From NCBI RefSeq assembly GCF_010894405.1, contig NZ_JAAIYA010000026.1, positions 1 to 64,000 on the forward strand: 64,000 bases of DNA, in the 5' to 3' direction. The notes beneath the pieces were generated by a model. The model was not told the DNA's origin and did not search any database. It saw only the letters and a program-made list of their open reading frames with translations. Position numbers and translations under genes: made by a program. Shown here piece after piece: positions 31,311 to 41,500 of the stretch (within the stretch, counting starts at the first letter, position 1; each line of letters starts with the position of its first letter). This DNA is from Pyxidicoccus caerfyrddinensis. GTDB lineage: Bacteria > Myxococcota > Myxococcia > Myxococcales > Myxococcaceae.

Positions 31311-33302
31311 CTAGCCCGTTGCTCGCGAGAGGGGCAGGCGCACCGTGAAGGTGGCGCCCTGGCCGGGGCTGGACTCCACCTGGATGGAGCCGTTCATCGC
31401 GTCGACGATCTGCCGGGTGATGTAGAGCCCCAGCCCGAGCCCGCCGTAGTGCCGCTCCGACACGGCGCGCTCGAACTTGCCGAAGATGCGCGACAGGTCG
31501 TCCTGGGAGATGCCGATGCCCTGGTCCTTCACCGTCACCATGGCCATGTCCCCCTCTCGCCCGAGTCTCACCTCCACCGGCTTGCCCGCGCCGTAGCGCA
31601 CGGCGTTGCTCAGCAGGTTCCCCACCACCTGTTCCACCCGCAGCGGGTCCCACAACCCCACCAGCGGCTGCCCGGCGTCCCGCACGGTGATGGTGATGCC
31701 CAGCCGCTGGAACTCGTCGCGGAAGGCCTGTGAGATCTGCTCCACCAGGAGGCCCAGGTCGACCTCTCTCGGCTCCAGGGTCAGCCGCCCCGCCGTCAGC
31801 CGGGACACGTCCAGCAGCGTGTAGATGAGCCCGGCGAGCCGGCCGACCTGCCGCTCCAGGGCCGCGGAGCGGGAGGCGAGCTGCGCGGCCAGCTCGGGGC
31901 TGCCGAGGGCGAGCTGCCGCAGCAGGAGCTGCAGTTGCAGTCGCAGGCTCGTCAGCGGCGTGCGCAGCTCGTGCGCGGCCACGGTGAGGAACTCGTCCCG
32001 CACCCGCACGGCCTCCTCGGCTTCCCGCAGCAGGCGCACGCGCTCGCTCTCCGCCCGCCTTGCCTCGCTGATGTCCGTGTGCGCGCCAATCCACTCCCGA
32101 AGGGAGCCATCCGGGGCGAACACCGGCACGGCCCGCACCAGGAACTGGCGGTACTCGCCGTCGTGGCGGCGTACGCGGCTCTCCATCCGCAGGGGCTCCC
32201 TGCGCGCCACCGCCCGCCGCCACTGCTCCAGGGTTTGCAGTCTGTCATCGGGGTGCACGGCCTCGAGCCAGCCCAGGGGGGACGTGGCCTTCTTCGGGTC
32301 CTGCCCGGTGTAGGCCACCCAGCTCCGGGATTCCGGCCCGACCCCGCCGTCGGCGTCCGTCGTCCACACCATCTGCGTGGTGGCCTCCACCAGCGAGCGG
32401 AAGCGCTGCTCGCTCAGGTAGATGCTCTGCAGCACCCTCTTGAACTCGGAGACGTCGAAGAAGGAGGCGACCGCCATGGCGGGCTCCTGTTCTCCAGGGT
32501 GGCGCAGCGGCTGGGCGTTGATGGAAAGCCAGATGAGCGTGCCGTCGGGCCGATGCACCCCCATGGGGACACTCCTCACCGGCTCGCCGGTGCGCAGTGC
32601 CACCATGGCCGGATGCTCGTCCCCAGCGAAGGGCGAGCCGTCCTCGTGGATGGCCCGCCACCGCGGGTCCATGGAGGTGCGGCCCGTCAGCTGGTCCAAC
32701 GTCAGCCCGAGGATGCGCTCGGCGCTCGCGTTGGCGGTGATGATGTCCCCCTGCCGGCCCTGCACGACGATGCCCTCGTCGAGCGCGGCCAGGATGGCCC
32801 GGTAGCGTGCCTCGCTCTCGCCGAGCGCCTGGGCGGCCGCCTCCGCGCGAGCCCGGGCGGCGCGCTCGCTCGCCAGCAGCTCCCGCTGCTGCTCCTGGAG
32901 CTGGCGCCGCTCGGTGACGTCCTCCACGAAGGCGTACAGCTCGGTGGTGGCGCCGTCGCGGCGCACCGGGTGGAAGCTGATGCAGTAGATATTCCGTGCC
33001 TCCGGCCGCGCCGGAGATTCGAAGGCCAGCACCTCGTGCTCCACGGACTGGCCCGTGTCGAGCACCTGGCGCGCGCAGCGGATGAACTGCTCGGCGGCGG
33101 GCGAGGGCCGGAGCACTTCGTGTGCGCGCCTGCCGAGGTAGGCCTCTCGAAGCTGGCCGGTGGTGGCCACCAGCTGCATGGCCACCAGCCGGTCATTGAG
33201 CTCCACGAAGCGCAGCTCCGAGTCCAGGACCGCGATGCCCAGCGGAGCCCATGACAGCAGCCCCTCGAGCCTCTCCCTGCCGTCTCGCGGTTCCCGCGAC
33301 AT
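31311..33302 (-). CDS. multi-PAS sensor histidine kinase
   Basis: A 663-aa soluble hybrid-free histidine kinase. Three PAS-type sensor domains (about 10-140, 170-300 and 305-425) each end in a PAC motif such as FVEDVTERR or GAHTDISEARR. They are joined by a coiled coil (LQEQQRELLASERAARARAEAA). The dimerisation box is AAHELRTPLTSL with the phosphorylated His. The ATPase has the N box NLLSNAVRYG, G1 DQGIGIS, F box FGKFER and G2 GGLGLGLYI. No membrane helices are seen, so it is cytoplasmic. GGAGG sits 8 bases before the ATG at 33302, which I prefer over the longer frame. No response regulator is adjacent, a frequent orphan arrangement in myxobacteria. Confidence 0.93.
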   Translation of the reverse strand: MSREPRDGRERLEGLLSWAPLGIAVLDSELRFVELNDRLVAMQLVATTGQLREAYLGRRAHEVLRPSPAAEQFIRCARQVLDTGQSVEHEVLAFESPARPEARNIYCISFHPVRRDGATTELYAFVEDVTERRQLQEQQRELLASERAARARAEAAAQALGESEARYRAILAALDEGIVVQGRQGDIITANASAERILGLTLDQLTGRTSMDPRWRAIHEDGSPFAGDEHPAMVALRTGEPVRSVPMGVHRPDGTLIWLSINAQPLRHPGEQEPAMAVASFFDVSEFKRVLQSIYLSEQRFRSLVEATTQMVWTTDADGGVGPESRSWVAYTGQDPKKATSPLGWLEAVHPDDRLQTLEQWRRAVARREPLRMESRVRRHDGEYRQFLVRAVPVFAPDGSLREWIGAHTDISEARRAESERVRLLREAEEAVRVRDEFLTVAAHELRTPLTSLRLQLQLLLRQLALGSPELAAQLASRSAALERQVGRLAGLIYTLLDVSRLTAGRLTLEPREVDLGLLVEQISQAFRDEFQRLGITITVRDAGQPLVGLWDPLRVEQVVGNLLSNAVRYGAGKPVEVRLGREGDMAMVTVKDQGIGISQDDLSRIFGKFERAVSERHYGGLGLGLYITRQIVDAMNGSIQVESSPGQGATFTVRLPLSRATG

Positions 33303-33429
33303 GTGGTCAGCCTCCACCCTCGACGCGCGGGGTCCCCCTCGGGCACTCGTATAGAATTGCAATCCATGGCCCGGAGGGGAGCCGAAAGAAGCAGTAGCCA
33401 GGGGCTCGGTGCGCCTGTCCTCCATCCTC

Positions 33430-36192
33430 TCAGGGAGAGATGCTGTTCTCCGTGAGGGTCACCGGGCCGTAGCGCACCACGTTGTTGGAGTCGTAGTACC
33501 GCACCGTCAGCGTGGCCGGGCTCACGGTGGTGTTCACGTCGAACACTCCGTACACGGGCGTCGTGTCGTACAGGAAGAGCACCTGCGGGTCCGACGTCGT
33601 GGGCGCCACGCGGCGGGTCGTGGCCACCGGGGTGGGCATGAACTCGTAGAGGTTGTACGGCGCGATGTCATTCAGCTTGAACGCGCCCGACCAGTGCTGG
33701 TCACCCGACAGCAGCACCACCCCACGGATGTTGTTGTTCTTGATGTAGTTGAAGAGCTCCGCGCGCTCGGCCTTGAAGCCCCCCCACGCGTCACTGCCCG
33801 TCGTGCCGAAGTCGTTCCACGGCACCGAGGACACCAGGAACTTGAACTTCGCCGTGGAGGCGGAGAGCCACGCCTTCAGGTCTGCCTTCTGCGTCGCCCC
33901 GAGCATCGTCTCGCCCACGTCATTGGTGGACGTGTTCTGCGTCCGGAAGCTGCGCGTATCGAGGACGTAGAAGTCCGCCTGTCCCACCCGGAACGAGTAG
34001 TACAGCTCGCCGGCCGTCCGCGGCGTCGGCGCCTGGTTGGCGACGTAGGCCTCATACGCGGCGCGCGCCGGGACGTACTTGCCCGTCTTGCCGTTGTCCC
34101 AGTCATTCTGGATTTCGTGGTCGTCCCAGATCATGAACATGGGACTCTTTCGCATCAGCGAGCGGAGCGAGGACTGGGCCCAGTTCTGCCGGTACTTCGC
34201 CAGGTACTGCTCGTACGTGGAGGCGACGACGGCACCCGAGTCCGCGTACACCAGGTCGCCGATGAACAGTGTGAGGTCGGGGTTCTTGTCCGCGAGCTTG
34301 TCGAAGATCTCGACCTGGGCGCTCTTCGCCGGGTCCGGCTCGTAGATCCACCCGGCGGACACGTCCGCGCCGAAGGCGAAGCGGAAGGTGCCCGCCGTGC
34401 CCGGCGTCCTCAGCGTCCCCACGGTGGCCTGGGATTGCGAGTCCACTTCGCAGTCCACCACCGGCCGGTAGTCATAGGCCGTGTTCGCCGCGAGCCCCGT
34501 GAGCGTCACGACGGCGGTGAGGTCCTTGTTCACGTCGAAGAGGGCCTCGGCGCTGGTGAGCCAGACGTTGCTCGACGCCGGCTTGTACTGCACCCGGAAG
34601 GTGCGCTCGGCATGGCCCCGGGCCCAGACCTTCACCGAGGTGTCCGTCACCGACGCCAGCACCGGCCCCAGCGCCAGCCCCGGCACGAGGCCCCGGTACA
34701 CGCCCACCATGCCCGACGCGGGGTCGGAGTAGGGCGCCTCGCCGGGCACGCCCACCGCCACGTCACTCCTGCCGTCGGCATTCGAGTCACCGATGGCGAG
34801 CGCGGTGCCGAACCCGTCCCCGGGCTCGTTGGACGACCCCAGGTCCTGCTGGGTCAGGCGGCGGCCCGTCTGTAGATTGGCCGGCGTCCCCGCGTAGAGG
34901 AAGACGGCCCCGGAGTTGACGCCGCCCGTGGGCGACTCGTTGGGGGCACCCACCACGAGGTCGTCGTAGCCATCCGCGTCCACGTCTCCGGCCGCCAGCG
35001 CCCGGCCGAAGCCATCCGACAGCTCGACCGGGTCGCCGCCGCTGTTCTCCTGCGAGCGCCAGTAGCCCGTGAGGCTGCCCGCCGTGCCGGGGAACACGAA
35101 GATGCTGCCGCCGCGAGGAAAGCCGCCGGGGGCCTCGTCGGGCGCGCCCACGACGAGGTCGGCCTTGTGGTCCTTGTTGAAGTCGCCCAGCGTCAGCGCG
35201 GCGCCGAAGTGGTCCCCCGGCTCATCACTTCCGCCGGCCTGCGTCTGCGAGAACCAGCTCCCCGTGGTGAGGCCGGTGCCGCTGCCCTTGAAGAGGAACA
35301 CCGCGCCGCTGTCGGTGGCGTCTCCCAGGTCTTCATACGGCGTTCCGATGAAGAGGTCGTCGTACCCGTCGCCGTTGAAGTCCCCCGCGGCCAGCGCGTG
35401 GCCGAAGCGGTCCCCGTCCGTGTTGGACCCACCGCCCTGCGACTGGCTCTTGATGGGCCCCGCCTGGAGCCCGGAGGTGGAGCCCCGGAGGAGGAAGACC
35501 ACGCCCGAGCCGTCCTCGTTGGGAGCGGACGCGGCCAGGTCGTCATAGCCGTCGTGGTTGAAGTCCCCCGCGGCCAGCGCGTAGCCGAGCTGGTCGTTCG
35601 CCTGCATCACGCCGCCGAGGGCCTCCTGGTCCTTGAAGGTGCCCCCGTGCAGCCCGGTCGCCGAGCCGAGGAAGACGTAGACGACACCGTCGTTGGTGTC
35701 GCCCCGGTCCTCCAGGGGCGCGCCCACCGCCAGGTCGCCATAGCCGTCGCCGTTGAAGTCGCCGGTGGCCAGCGAGAAGCCGAACCGGTCTCCCGCCTCG
35801 TTGCTCCCTCCGCCCGTGGACTGTGTCAGCACGGTGCCCGTCCCCAGGCCCGTGGACGAGCCTGGGAACACGAACACCGCCCCGGAGCGCGCCGTGCCCA
35901 CCTCGTCGTCGGGGGCGCCCACCACGAGGTCCGCATACCCGTCGTGGTTGAAGTCCCCCCACGCGACGGCGCCGCCGAACCGGTCCCCTGCCACGTTGGT
36001 GCCGCCTCCGGTGGTCGGCATGAGCAGGGTCGACTGGTAGCGGGCCTGCGGCGGACAGACGATGCCCGCCAGCGCGGCACCCGGGGAGAGGATGGCGCCG
36101 GCGCCCAGAAACAGCAGGGCCGCCACACGCAGCCGGCCTCTCGGGTCGGTGCGCATGGCGGCGCTGAGATGAGGATTCGTCGTTGTGTGCAT
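33430..36192 (-). CDS. secreted FG-GAP propeller-PhoD phosphatase fusion
   Basis: A 920-aa exported protein with a signal peptide (cleavage near GAALAG). Residues about 50-480 hold seven FG-GAP repeats, each with a calcium loop of the D-x-[ND]-x-D-G type (GDFNHDGYADLVVGAP) like the integrin alpha propeller. Residues about 490-590 form a fibronectin-like PhoD N-terminal domain. The rest is a PhoD-type metallophosphatase: FAFGADVSAGW, LFIGDLVYAD, MIWDDHEIQNDWDNG, VLLSGDQHWSGAF. These metal and phosphate ligands are present, so alkaline phosphodiesterase/phosphatase activity is likely. The fusion of propeller and PhoD is uncommon. Confidence 0.9.
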   Translation of the reverse strand: MHTTTNPHLSAAMRTDPRGRLRVAALLFLGAGAILSPGAALAGIVCPPQARYQSTLLMPTTGGGTNVAGDRFGGAVAWGDFNHDGYADLVVGAPDDEVGTARSGAVFVFPGSSTGLGTGTVLTQSTGGGSNEAGDRFGFSLATGDFNGDGYGDLAVGAPLEDRGDTNDGVVYVFLGSATGLHGGTFKDQEALGGVMQANDQLGYALAAGDFNHDGYDDLAASAPNEDGSGVVFLLRGSTSGLQAGPIKSQSQGGGSNTDGDRFGHALAAGDFNGDGYDDLFIGTPYEDLGDATDSGAVFLFKGSGTGLTTGSWFSQTQAGGSDEPGDHFGAALTLGDFNKDHKADLVVGAPDEAPGGFPRGGSIFVFPGTAGSLTGYWRSQENSGGDPVELSDGFGRALAAGDVDADGYDDLVVGAPNESPTGGVNSGAVFLYAGTPANLQTGRRLTQQDLGSSNEPGDGFGTALAIGDSNADGRSDVAVGVPGEAPYSDPASGMVGVYRGLVPGLALGPVLASVTDTSVKVWARGHAERTFRVQYKPASSNVWLTSAEALFDVNKDLTAVVTLTGLAANTAYDYRPVVDCEVDSQSQATVGTLRTPGTAGTFRFAFGADVSAGWIYEPDPAKSAQVEIFDKLADKNPDLTLFIGDLVYADSGAVVASTYEQYLAKYRQNWAQSSLRSLMRKSPMFMIWDDHEIQNDWDNGKTGKYVPARAAYEAYVANQAPTPRTAGELYYSFRVGQADFYVLDTRSFRTQNTSTNDVGETMLGATQKADLKAWLSASTAKFKFLVSSVPWNDFGTTGSDAWGGFKAERAELFNYIKNNNIRGVVLLSGDQHWSGAFKLNDIAPYNLYEFMPTPVATTRRVAPTTSDPQVLFLYDTTPVYGVFDVNTTVSPATLTVRYYDSNNVVRYGPVTLTENSISP

Positions 36193-36295
36193 GAACCAGC
36201 CCCTGAAAGAGAGAAAGCCTCTCTTTCAACGGCGACCGGCTGGATTCTTCCTCAGAAGGCGAAGCGGGCCTGCAGCCTCCGAGGCCGGAGCCGGC

Positions 36296-37162
36296 CTACT
36301 TCGCCTGCGCCGCGAAGAGCGTCTTCAGCTCCTCCGAGGTGCCGTTGAAGTAGCTCTGGTCGACCTCCCCGTCGATGCCCTCCACGCGGCCCTTCTCCGT
36401 GTACTGCCAGAAGTGCCACTGCTTCCACCCCTTGGGGATCCGGGGCTCGGTCTGTTTCGTGTACGCGGCGAGCCAGAGCGGGTGGTCGATGAAGTAGGGG
36501 TGGTCGCAGAAGCTGGTGCTCCACGTCACGTGGTTCGTGTAGATCATCGGCTTGCGGCCGAGCGCCTTCTCCACGCCCTGGGAGAACTGCTGGAGCTTCC
36601 CCGCGAGCTGCTCGCAGGTGAAGCCGTCGTACTCCTTCTTGAACTCCTCCACGTCCACGACGGGAGGCAGTTCACCCGGGTCCGGCTTCAGGTGCCGTGT
36701 GAAGTTGGCCACCTGTTTGGCCACGTCCTCCTTCGGGTGGAAGAAGTGGTAGGCGCCGCGCGGGAGCCCCGCCTTTTTGGCCCCGCTCCAGTGCGTCTTG
36801 AAGTCCGGGTCCACCTCGCCCGTGGTCTCCGTCGCCTTCACGAAGACGAAGGCGGCCTTGCCCTTGAGCGCGTCCCACTTCACCTTCGGCTGGTAGCGGG
36901 AGACGTCGACGCCCTGCACCCAGGCCCTGGCCACCGGGGCCTTCGCGGGCTCGGCGGCGGGCGCTGCGGCGGGAGCAGGGGCGGCCTGCGCCACGACGGC
37001 CGGGGGCGCCGCTTCGGGAGCCTTCGCCTCCGGAGCCGGTGCCACGGAGGGCGCCTGCGCCTCCAGGGACTCGCGCGCGGGGGCGCTCGGTGAGGTGCAG
37101 GCCACGAGCAGCAGGGTGCCCATCAGGCCCAGGGGCCTCATCACGGGGTTCCACGGGGACAT
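36296..37162 (-). CDS. GH25 lysozyme lipoprotein
   Basis: A 288-aa protein with a lipoprotein signal (GTLLLVACTS). An Ala/Pro-rich linker follows (about 25-75), then a GH25 (Chalaropsis-type) muramidase domain: VQGVDVSRYQPKVKW with the first catalytic Asp, AFVFVKATETTGEVD, GAYHFFHP, PPVVDVEE with the catalytic Glu, and HFWQYTEKGRVEGIDGEVD. It would cut peptidoglycan in the periplasm or at the cell surface, for cell-wall turnover or prey lysis. AGAGGAGA precedes the ATG at 37162. It lies 13 bases after the coiled-coil gene on the same strand, so both are probably one transcript. Confidence 0.92.
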   Translation of the reverse strand: MSPWNPVMRPLGLMGTLLLVACTSPSAPARESLEAQAPSVAPAPEAKAPEAAPPAVVAQAAPAPAAAPAAEPAKAPVARAWVQGVDVSRYQPKVKWDALKGKAAFVFVKATETTGEVDPDFKTHWSGAKKAGLPRGAYHFFHPKEDVAKQVANFTRHLKPDPGELPPVVDVEEFKKEYDGFTCEQLAGKLQQFSQGVEKALGRKPMIYTNHVTWSTSFCDHPYFIDHPLWLAAYTKQTEPRIPKGWKQWHFWQYTEKGRVEGIDGEVDQSYFNGTSEELKTLFAAQAK

Positions 37163-37175
37163 GGTTGTTCTCCTC

Positions 37176-38186
37176 TCAGTACACGACGAAGTTGAGGGTG
37201 AGGTTGGGACGAACGCGCTGCGTTCCACCCAGGGGAAGGTGGACGCCACCACCCAGGGCCACGCCCAATTGCTTGCCGCGCACGGTCGGGCTGTAGGTGA
37301 CGAAGGCGTCCCCGCCGCTACCCTCCAGGGAGTCGAAGTCGGAGGAGAGCCCGCCCGCGAGGCCGACATCTCCCAGCCGCACCACGCTGGCCGAAGCGCC
37401 GAAGCGCAGCAGGTGCTCCGAGCGGAACGAGGTCGCCATGGTGGCCATCCACCCCGGGCCCCACTTCATCCACCCGTCGCCAGGCGGTCCCTCCTGGGGA
37501 GGATTGGCGTAGGTGAAGTTCGCATCCACCAGGTGGGCCTCGGCCAGCTCGCGGTACTGCTCTGCTCCCTGGCCGTCGGCGGAGACCTCCATGAGCTGGA
37601 TGCGCTCGGCCATCAGCGAGCCGTCCTTTTGCTGCACGACGGTGCCCTTCACGCGGAAGAGCTGCTTCATCTCCAGGTCCTCATCGCCCTGGACCCAGAT
37701 GTCGGGGTCGTTGAGGTGGATGCGGCCGTCCTTGTCCGCGAACGCGTAGGAGATGACCGGCTTCGCGGAGGGCGTGGTGTCACCGGGCCCGGACGGAGGC
37801 GAGGGCTCCTCGTGCGCCTCCTCCGTTCCATCCGGCGCGCGCTGCTTCAGCTCGAGGATGGAGTCGGACAGACTCTTCACGACGAGGGCGTGGTCGCGGC
37901 GGAACTTCTCGAAGTCCGCGTCCCTCGCGGTGAGCAGCGCGTTGTACTTCTTCTCCAGGTCCGCCGGCGTCACCAGCTGGGAGCGCATCATCCCGAGCTG
38001 CGCGTTGAAGGCTTCAATCTCCTTCTCGTGCTCGGTGAGGTGGCCCGAGAGCTGGCGCTGGTACTCGGCCTCGCGCTTCTCGTAGTCCGCGTCGCGATAG
38101 CGGTGGTAGAGGTACGCGCCGCCCGCGGCTGAGCCGAGCACGAGCAACGGCACTCCCAACAACCAGCCTGACGTGCGCAGCGACAT
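37176..38186 (-). CDS. membrane-anchored coiled-coil protein
   Basis: A 336-aa protein. Residues 8-28 form a signal anchor (GWLLGVPLLVLGSAAGGAYLY), followed by a long charged coiled coil (about 30-115, with EKREAEYQRQL and EKKYNALLTARD heptads). The C-terminal half is a beta-rich domain ending in short amphipathic strands (LGDVGLAGGLSSDFDS, VRPNLTLNFVVY), which could be a small barrel or sandwich in the periplasm. It is not a known family. It precedes the GH25 lysozyme by 13 bases and may position that enzyme at the envelope; this is inference from context. Confidence 0.7.
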   Translation of the reverse strand: MSLRTSGWLLGVPLLVLGSAAGGAYLYHRYRDADYEKREAEYQRQLSGHLTEHEKEIEAFNAQLGMMRSQLVTPADLEKKYNALLTARDADFEKFRRDHALVVKSLSDSILELKQRAPDGTEEAHEEPSPPSGPGDTTPSAKPVISYAFADKDGRIHLNDPDIWVQGDEDLEMKQLFRVKGTVVQQKDGSLMAERIQLMEVSADGQGAEQYRELAEAHLVDANFTYANPPQEGPPGDGWMKWGPGWMATMATSFRSEHLLRFGASASVVRLGDVGLAGGLSSDFDSLEGSGGDAFVTYSPTVRGKQLGVALGGGVHLPLGGTQRVRPNLTLNFVVY

Positions 38187-38507
38187 GGGCTCTCCCCCGC
38201 GGCTCCGGCTTCTCGGGGGAGAAGACCGGGTGCGTGCGCAGGGGTACTGCGGGCCGCGTGCCAGCGCCGCGTGCCGCCCTCTTGAGAGGGAGGGCGGGGC
38301 GCCACCTGTGAGCCTTCGCCGGCCTCCGCGTCCCGCCAGGACGCGGGCCGATCATGGAGGGACGCAGGAGGGGCTCGCGATGGAGCCGTTTCCCGCACGA
38401 GCGCTCGGAGGCCAGGCCGCGAGTCGGGCCTGGTGGCGCCCGCGTCAAGTCGCGGGCCGGGCCGCCCGGGGCCAGGAACCCCGAGCGGCCACGAGTCCGC
38501 GCTGCGC
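38187..38507. other. 321-base intergenic stretch
   Basis: No convincing gene. Near its left end an 8-bp inverted repeat CTCCCCCG/CGGGGGAG (about 38196-38220) lies just upstream of the coiled-coil gene start on the minus strand. It may affect that promoter or end the message of the repeat lipoprotein gene. Otherwise nothing recognised. Confidence 0.4.
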
Positions 38508-41500
38508 TCAGGGCGCGACGACGGTGCCCATGTTGCCGCCGGAGAAGCCGTCGCCGAACTTGCCGCCGCCACCGCGGTCGTTGCGGTCGCCGTAGCAGTA
38601 CGGCCCGCCATTGAGCGAGTACCGGTAGATGTAGGACGTGCCGACGGGCAGGTCCGGCAGATTCACGGAGAACTGGTCGTTGCTGCCCTCATCGCTGAGG
38701 AACGGCGCTGCGACCCAGGTCCATCCGGAGACACCCGGGTCGCTGCTCGCGCTGCCGTAGCCGAGCTCCGCGACGATGCCCGCACCCGCGCCACCCTGGT
38801 TGGTGACACCATCCTCGTACACCTGACCGTAGACGGTCCGGGCTCCATCGATGTCACTCGTCTTGATGGAGAACGGCCACTGCAGGTTGCAGTAGTCAAT
38901 GTCCATGTGCTTGCCCACGGTGAGGGCATGCTGCTGCCCCATCGTGTAGCCGCCCACGTCGTTGCCGTCCTTGTCGCAGTACGTCCACGCGGTGCCGTCC
39001 GTGGTGTAGCGCAGGCTCACCGCGCGGGTGCCCTCGTAGGCCGGGTGGACGGTCGTGCTGAACTCGTCCGTGTTCGCCTCGCCTGACGCCTCGCCCGAGT
39101 ACGGCGCGACCTTCCAGGTGAAGGCCGCCGGATTGGCGGAGGCATCCACGTCGCTGGCGCCCACGCCCACCTGCACCTGGAGGTTGCCGGCCGGGGCGCC
39201 CGAGCCATCGGTGACACCGGTGATGCGCACGCGGCCGGTGGCCGTGACGGCGTCACCGCTGCCCACCGTGGTGCCGCTCACGCTCTGCAGACGGCAGACC
39301 GCGAGGGGGGCGGGAGGGGCCTCGACCACCAGCGTGCCCGTCTTCGCCGCATCGAAGTCCGTGGCGCTGCTGCCGCCGTCCGCGTCGCAGTAGAGGAACG
39401 CGCCGCCGTTCACCTGGAAGCGGTAGGCGAAGCGGTAGTTGCCCACCACGCCCGGGTTGGGCAGCGTGGCGTCGTACTCGTCGTTGTTGCCGATGTCGTT
39501 CTTGAACTGGGCGGTCGACCAGCTCCAGCTCGCCGAGGTGGTGGGGTCCTGGCCCGCTGGGCCCCAGCCGAGCTGCCCCACGACTCCGGCGCCCGCGCCC
39601 GCCCCGGCCGTCACGCCGTCCACCCACAGCTGCCCGACCACCTTCCGGTCGGCAGTCGCGGTGGTGACGTACGTCACCGACTCCGGCGTGGTGTTCCCAT
39701 CCGGCCCCAGCTTGCAGTAGCCGACGGTGGTGGGGGCCTGCGGCGCGCTCACGGTGAGCGTGCCCATCTTCGCCGTGTCGAAGCCCGAGGCACCGCCGCT
39801 GTTGCCGTCCGCGTCGCAGTAGAGGAACGCGCCGCCATTGACCTGGAAGCGGTAGGCGAAGCCGAAGCTGCCCACCACGCCCGGGTTGGGCAGCGTGGCC
39901 TCGTACTCATCGTTGTCACCGATGTCGCCCTTGTACGCGCCAGACGTCGCCCAGCTCCAGTTCGCCGAGGTCGTCGGGTTCTCTCCCGCGGGGCCCCAGC
40001 CGAGCTGCGCCACGATGTTGCCGCCCTTGCCCGTACCGGTGGTCACGCCCTGCACCCACACCTGGCCCACCACCTTCCGGTCGGCTGTCGCGGTGGTGAC
40101 GTACGCCACCGTCTCCGGCGTGGTGTTCCCATCCGGCCCCAGCTTGCAGTAGCCGATGGTGGTGGGGACCTGCGGCGCGCTCACGGTGAGCGTCCCGAGC
40201 TTCGTCGTGTCGAAGTCCGTGGCGCTGCTGCCGCCGTCCGCATCGCAGTAGAGGAACGCGCCGCTGTTCACCTGGAAGCGGTACGCGAAGCCATAGCTGC
40301 CCGCCGAACCCGGGTTGGGCAGGGCGGCTTCGTATTCGTCGTTGTTACCGAGGTCGGCCTTGTACGCGGCCGACGTCGCCCAGTTCCAGTTCGCCGAGGT
40401 GCGCGGGTCCTCACCCGCAGGCCCCCAGCCGAGCTGCGCGACGACTCCGGTGCCCGCGCCCGTCCCGGTCGTCACACCGTCCACCCAGACCTGGCCCAGC
40501 ACCTTCCGGTCGCCCGTCGCGGTGGTGGCGTACGTCACCGTCTCAGGCGTGCCGTTCCCGTCCGGACCCAGCTTGCAGTAGCCGACGACCTTGGGCACCA
40601 CGACCTCACCGGTGACGTTGAGCGTGCCCAGCTTCGTCGTGTCGAAGCCCGCGGCCCCACCGCTGTTGCCGTCCGCGTCGCAGTACAGGAACGCGCCGCC
40701 ATTGACCTGGAAGCGGTACGCGAAGCTGGAGGTGCCCTCCACGCCCGGGTTGGGCAGGGTGGCCTCGTACTCGTCGTTGTTACCGCCGATGTCGCCCTTG
40801 TACGCGGCCGCTGTCGACCAGTTCCAGCTCGCCGAGGTGGCCGGGTTCTCTCCCGAGGGGCCCCAGCCGAGCTGGGCCACGACGTTGTCGCCCTTGCCCG
40901 GGCTCGTCGTCACGCTCTGCACGTACACCTGGCCCAGCACCTTGCGGCTGGCCGTCGCGGTGGTGGCGTACGTCACCGTCTCAGGCGTGTTGTTCCCATC
41001 CGGCCCCAGCTTGCAGTAGCCGATGACCTTGGGCACGACGATTTCACCGGTGACGTTGAGCGTGCCCAATTGGTTCAGCTCGAAGTCCTGGCCACCGTCG
41101 TCGACGCCGTTGCCGTCACACACCCGCACCGGGCCGCCGTTGGCGGCGAAGCGCACCGCGTAGCGGTACTCGCCATTCACACCGGGGTTGGGGAGCGTGC
41201 CCTTCCACTCGTCGTTGACGGTGAAGTTGTCCTTGTTCCAGGCCAGGTTCGTGGACCAGTTCCACAGCGCCGACGTGCGCGGGTCCTCATTCGCGGGACC
41301 CCAGCCGAGCTGGCCGGTGAGGCCCGGGCCCGCGCCCACCTTGTCCGTGACGCCCGTCATGAAGACCTGGGCGTAGACCGTCTTCTGCCCGGACGTCTGC
41401 GTGGTCAGGTAGTTGATGGTCTCCGGCGCCTTCTGGTCCTCGCCAATCTTGCACCAGCCCACCTGCGGCTTCGGCGCCTCGTTGCCCACGGTGAGGGTGC

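Noticed and set aside
38900..41100. repeats of about 430 bp considered as duplicated mobile elements
   Set aside because: They stay in frame inside one lipoprotein gene and encode the repeated module.
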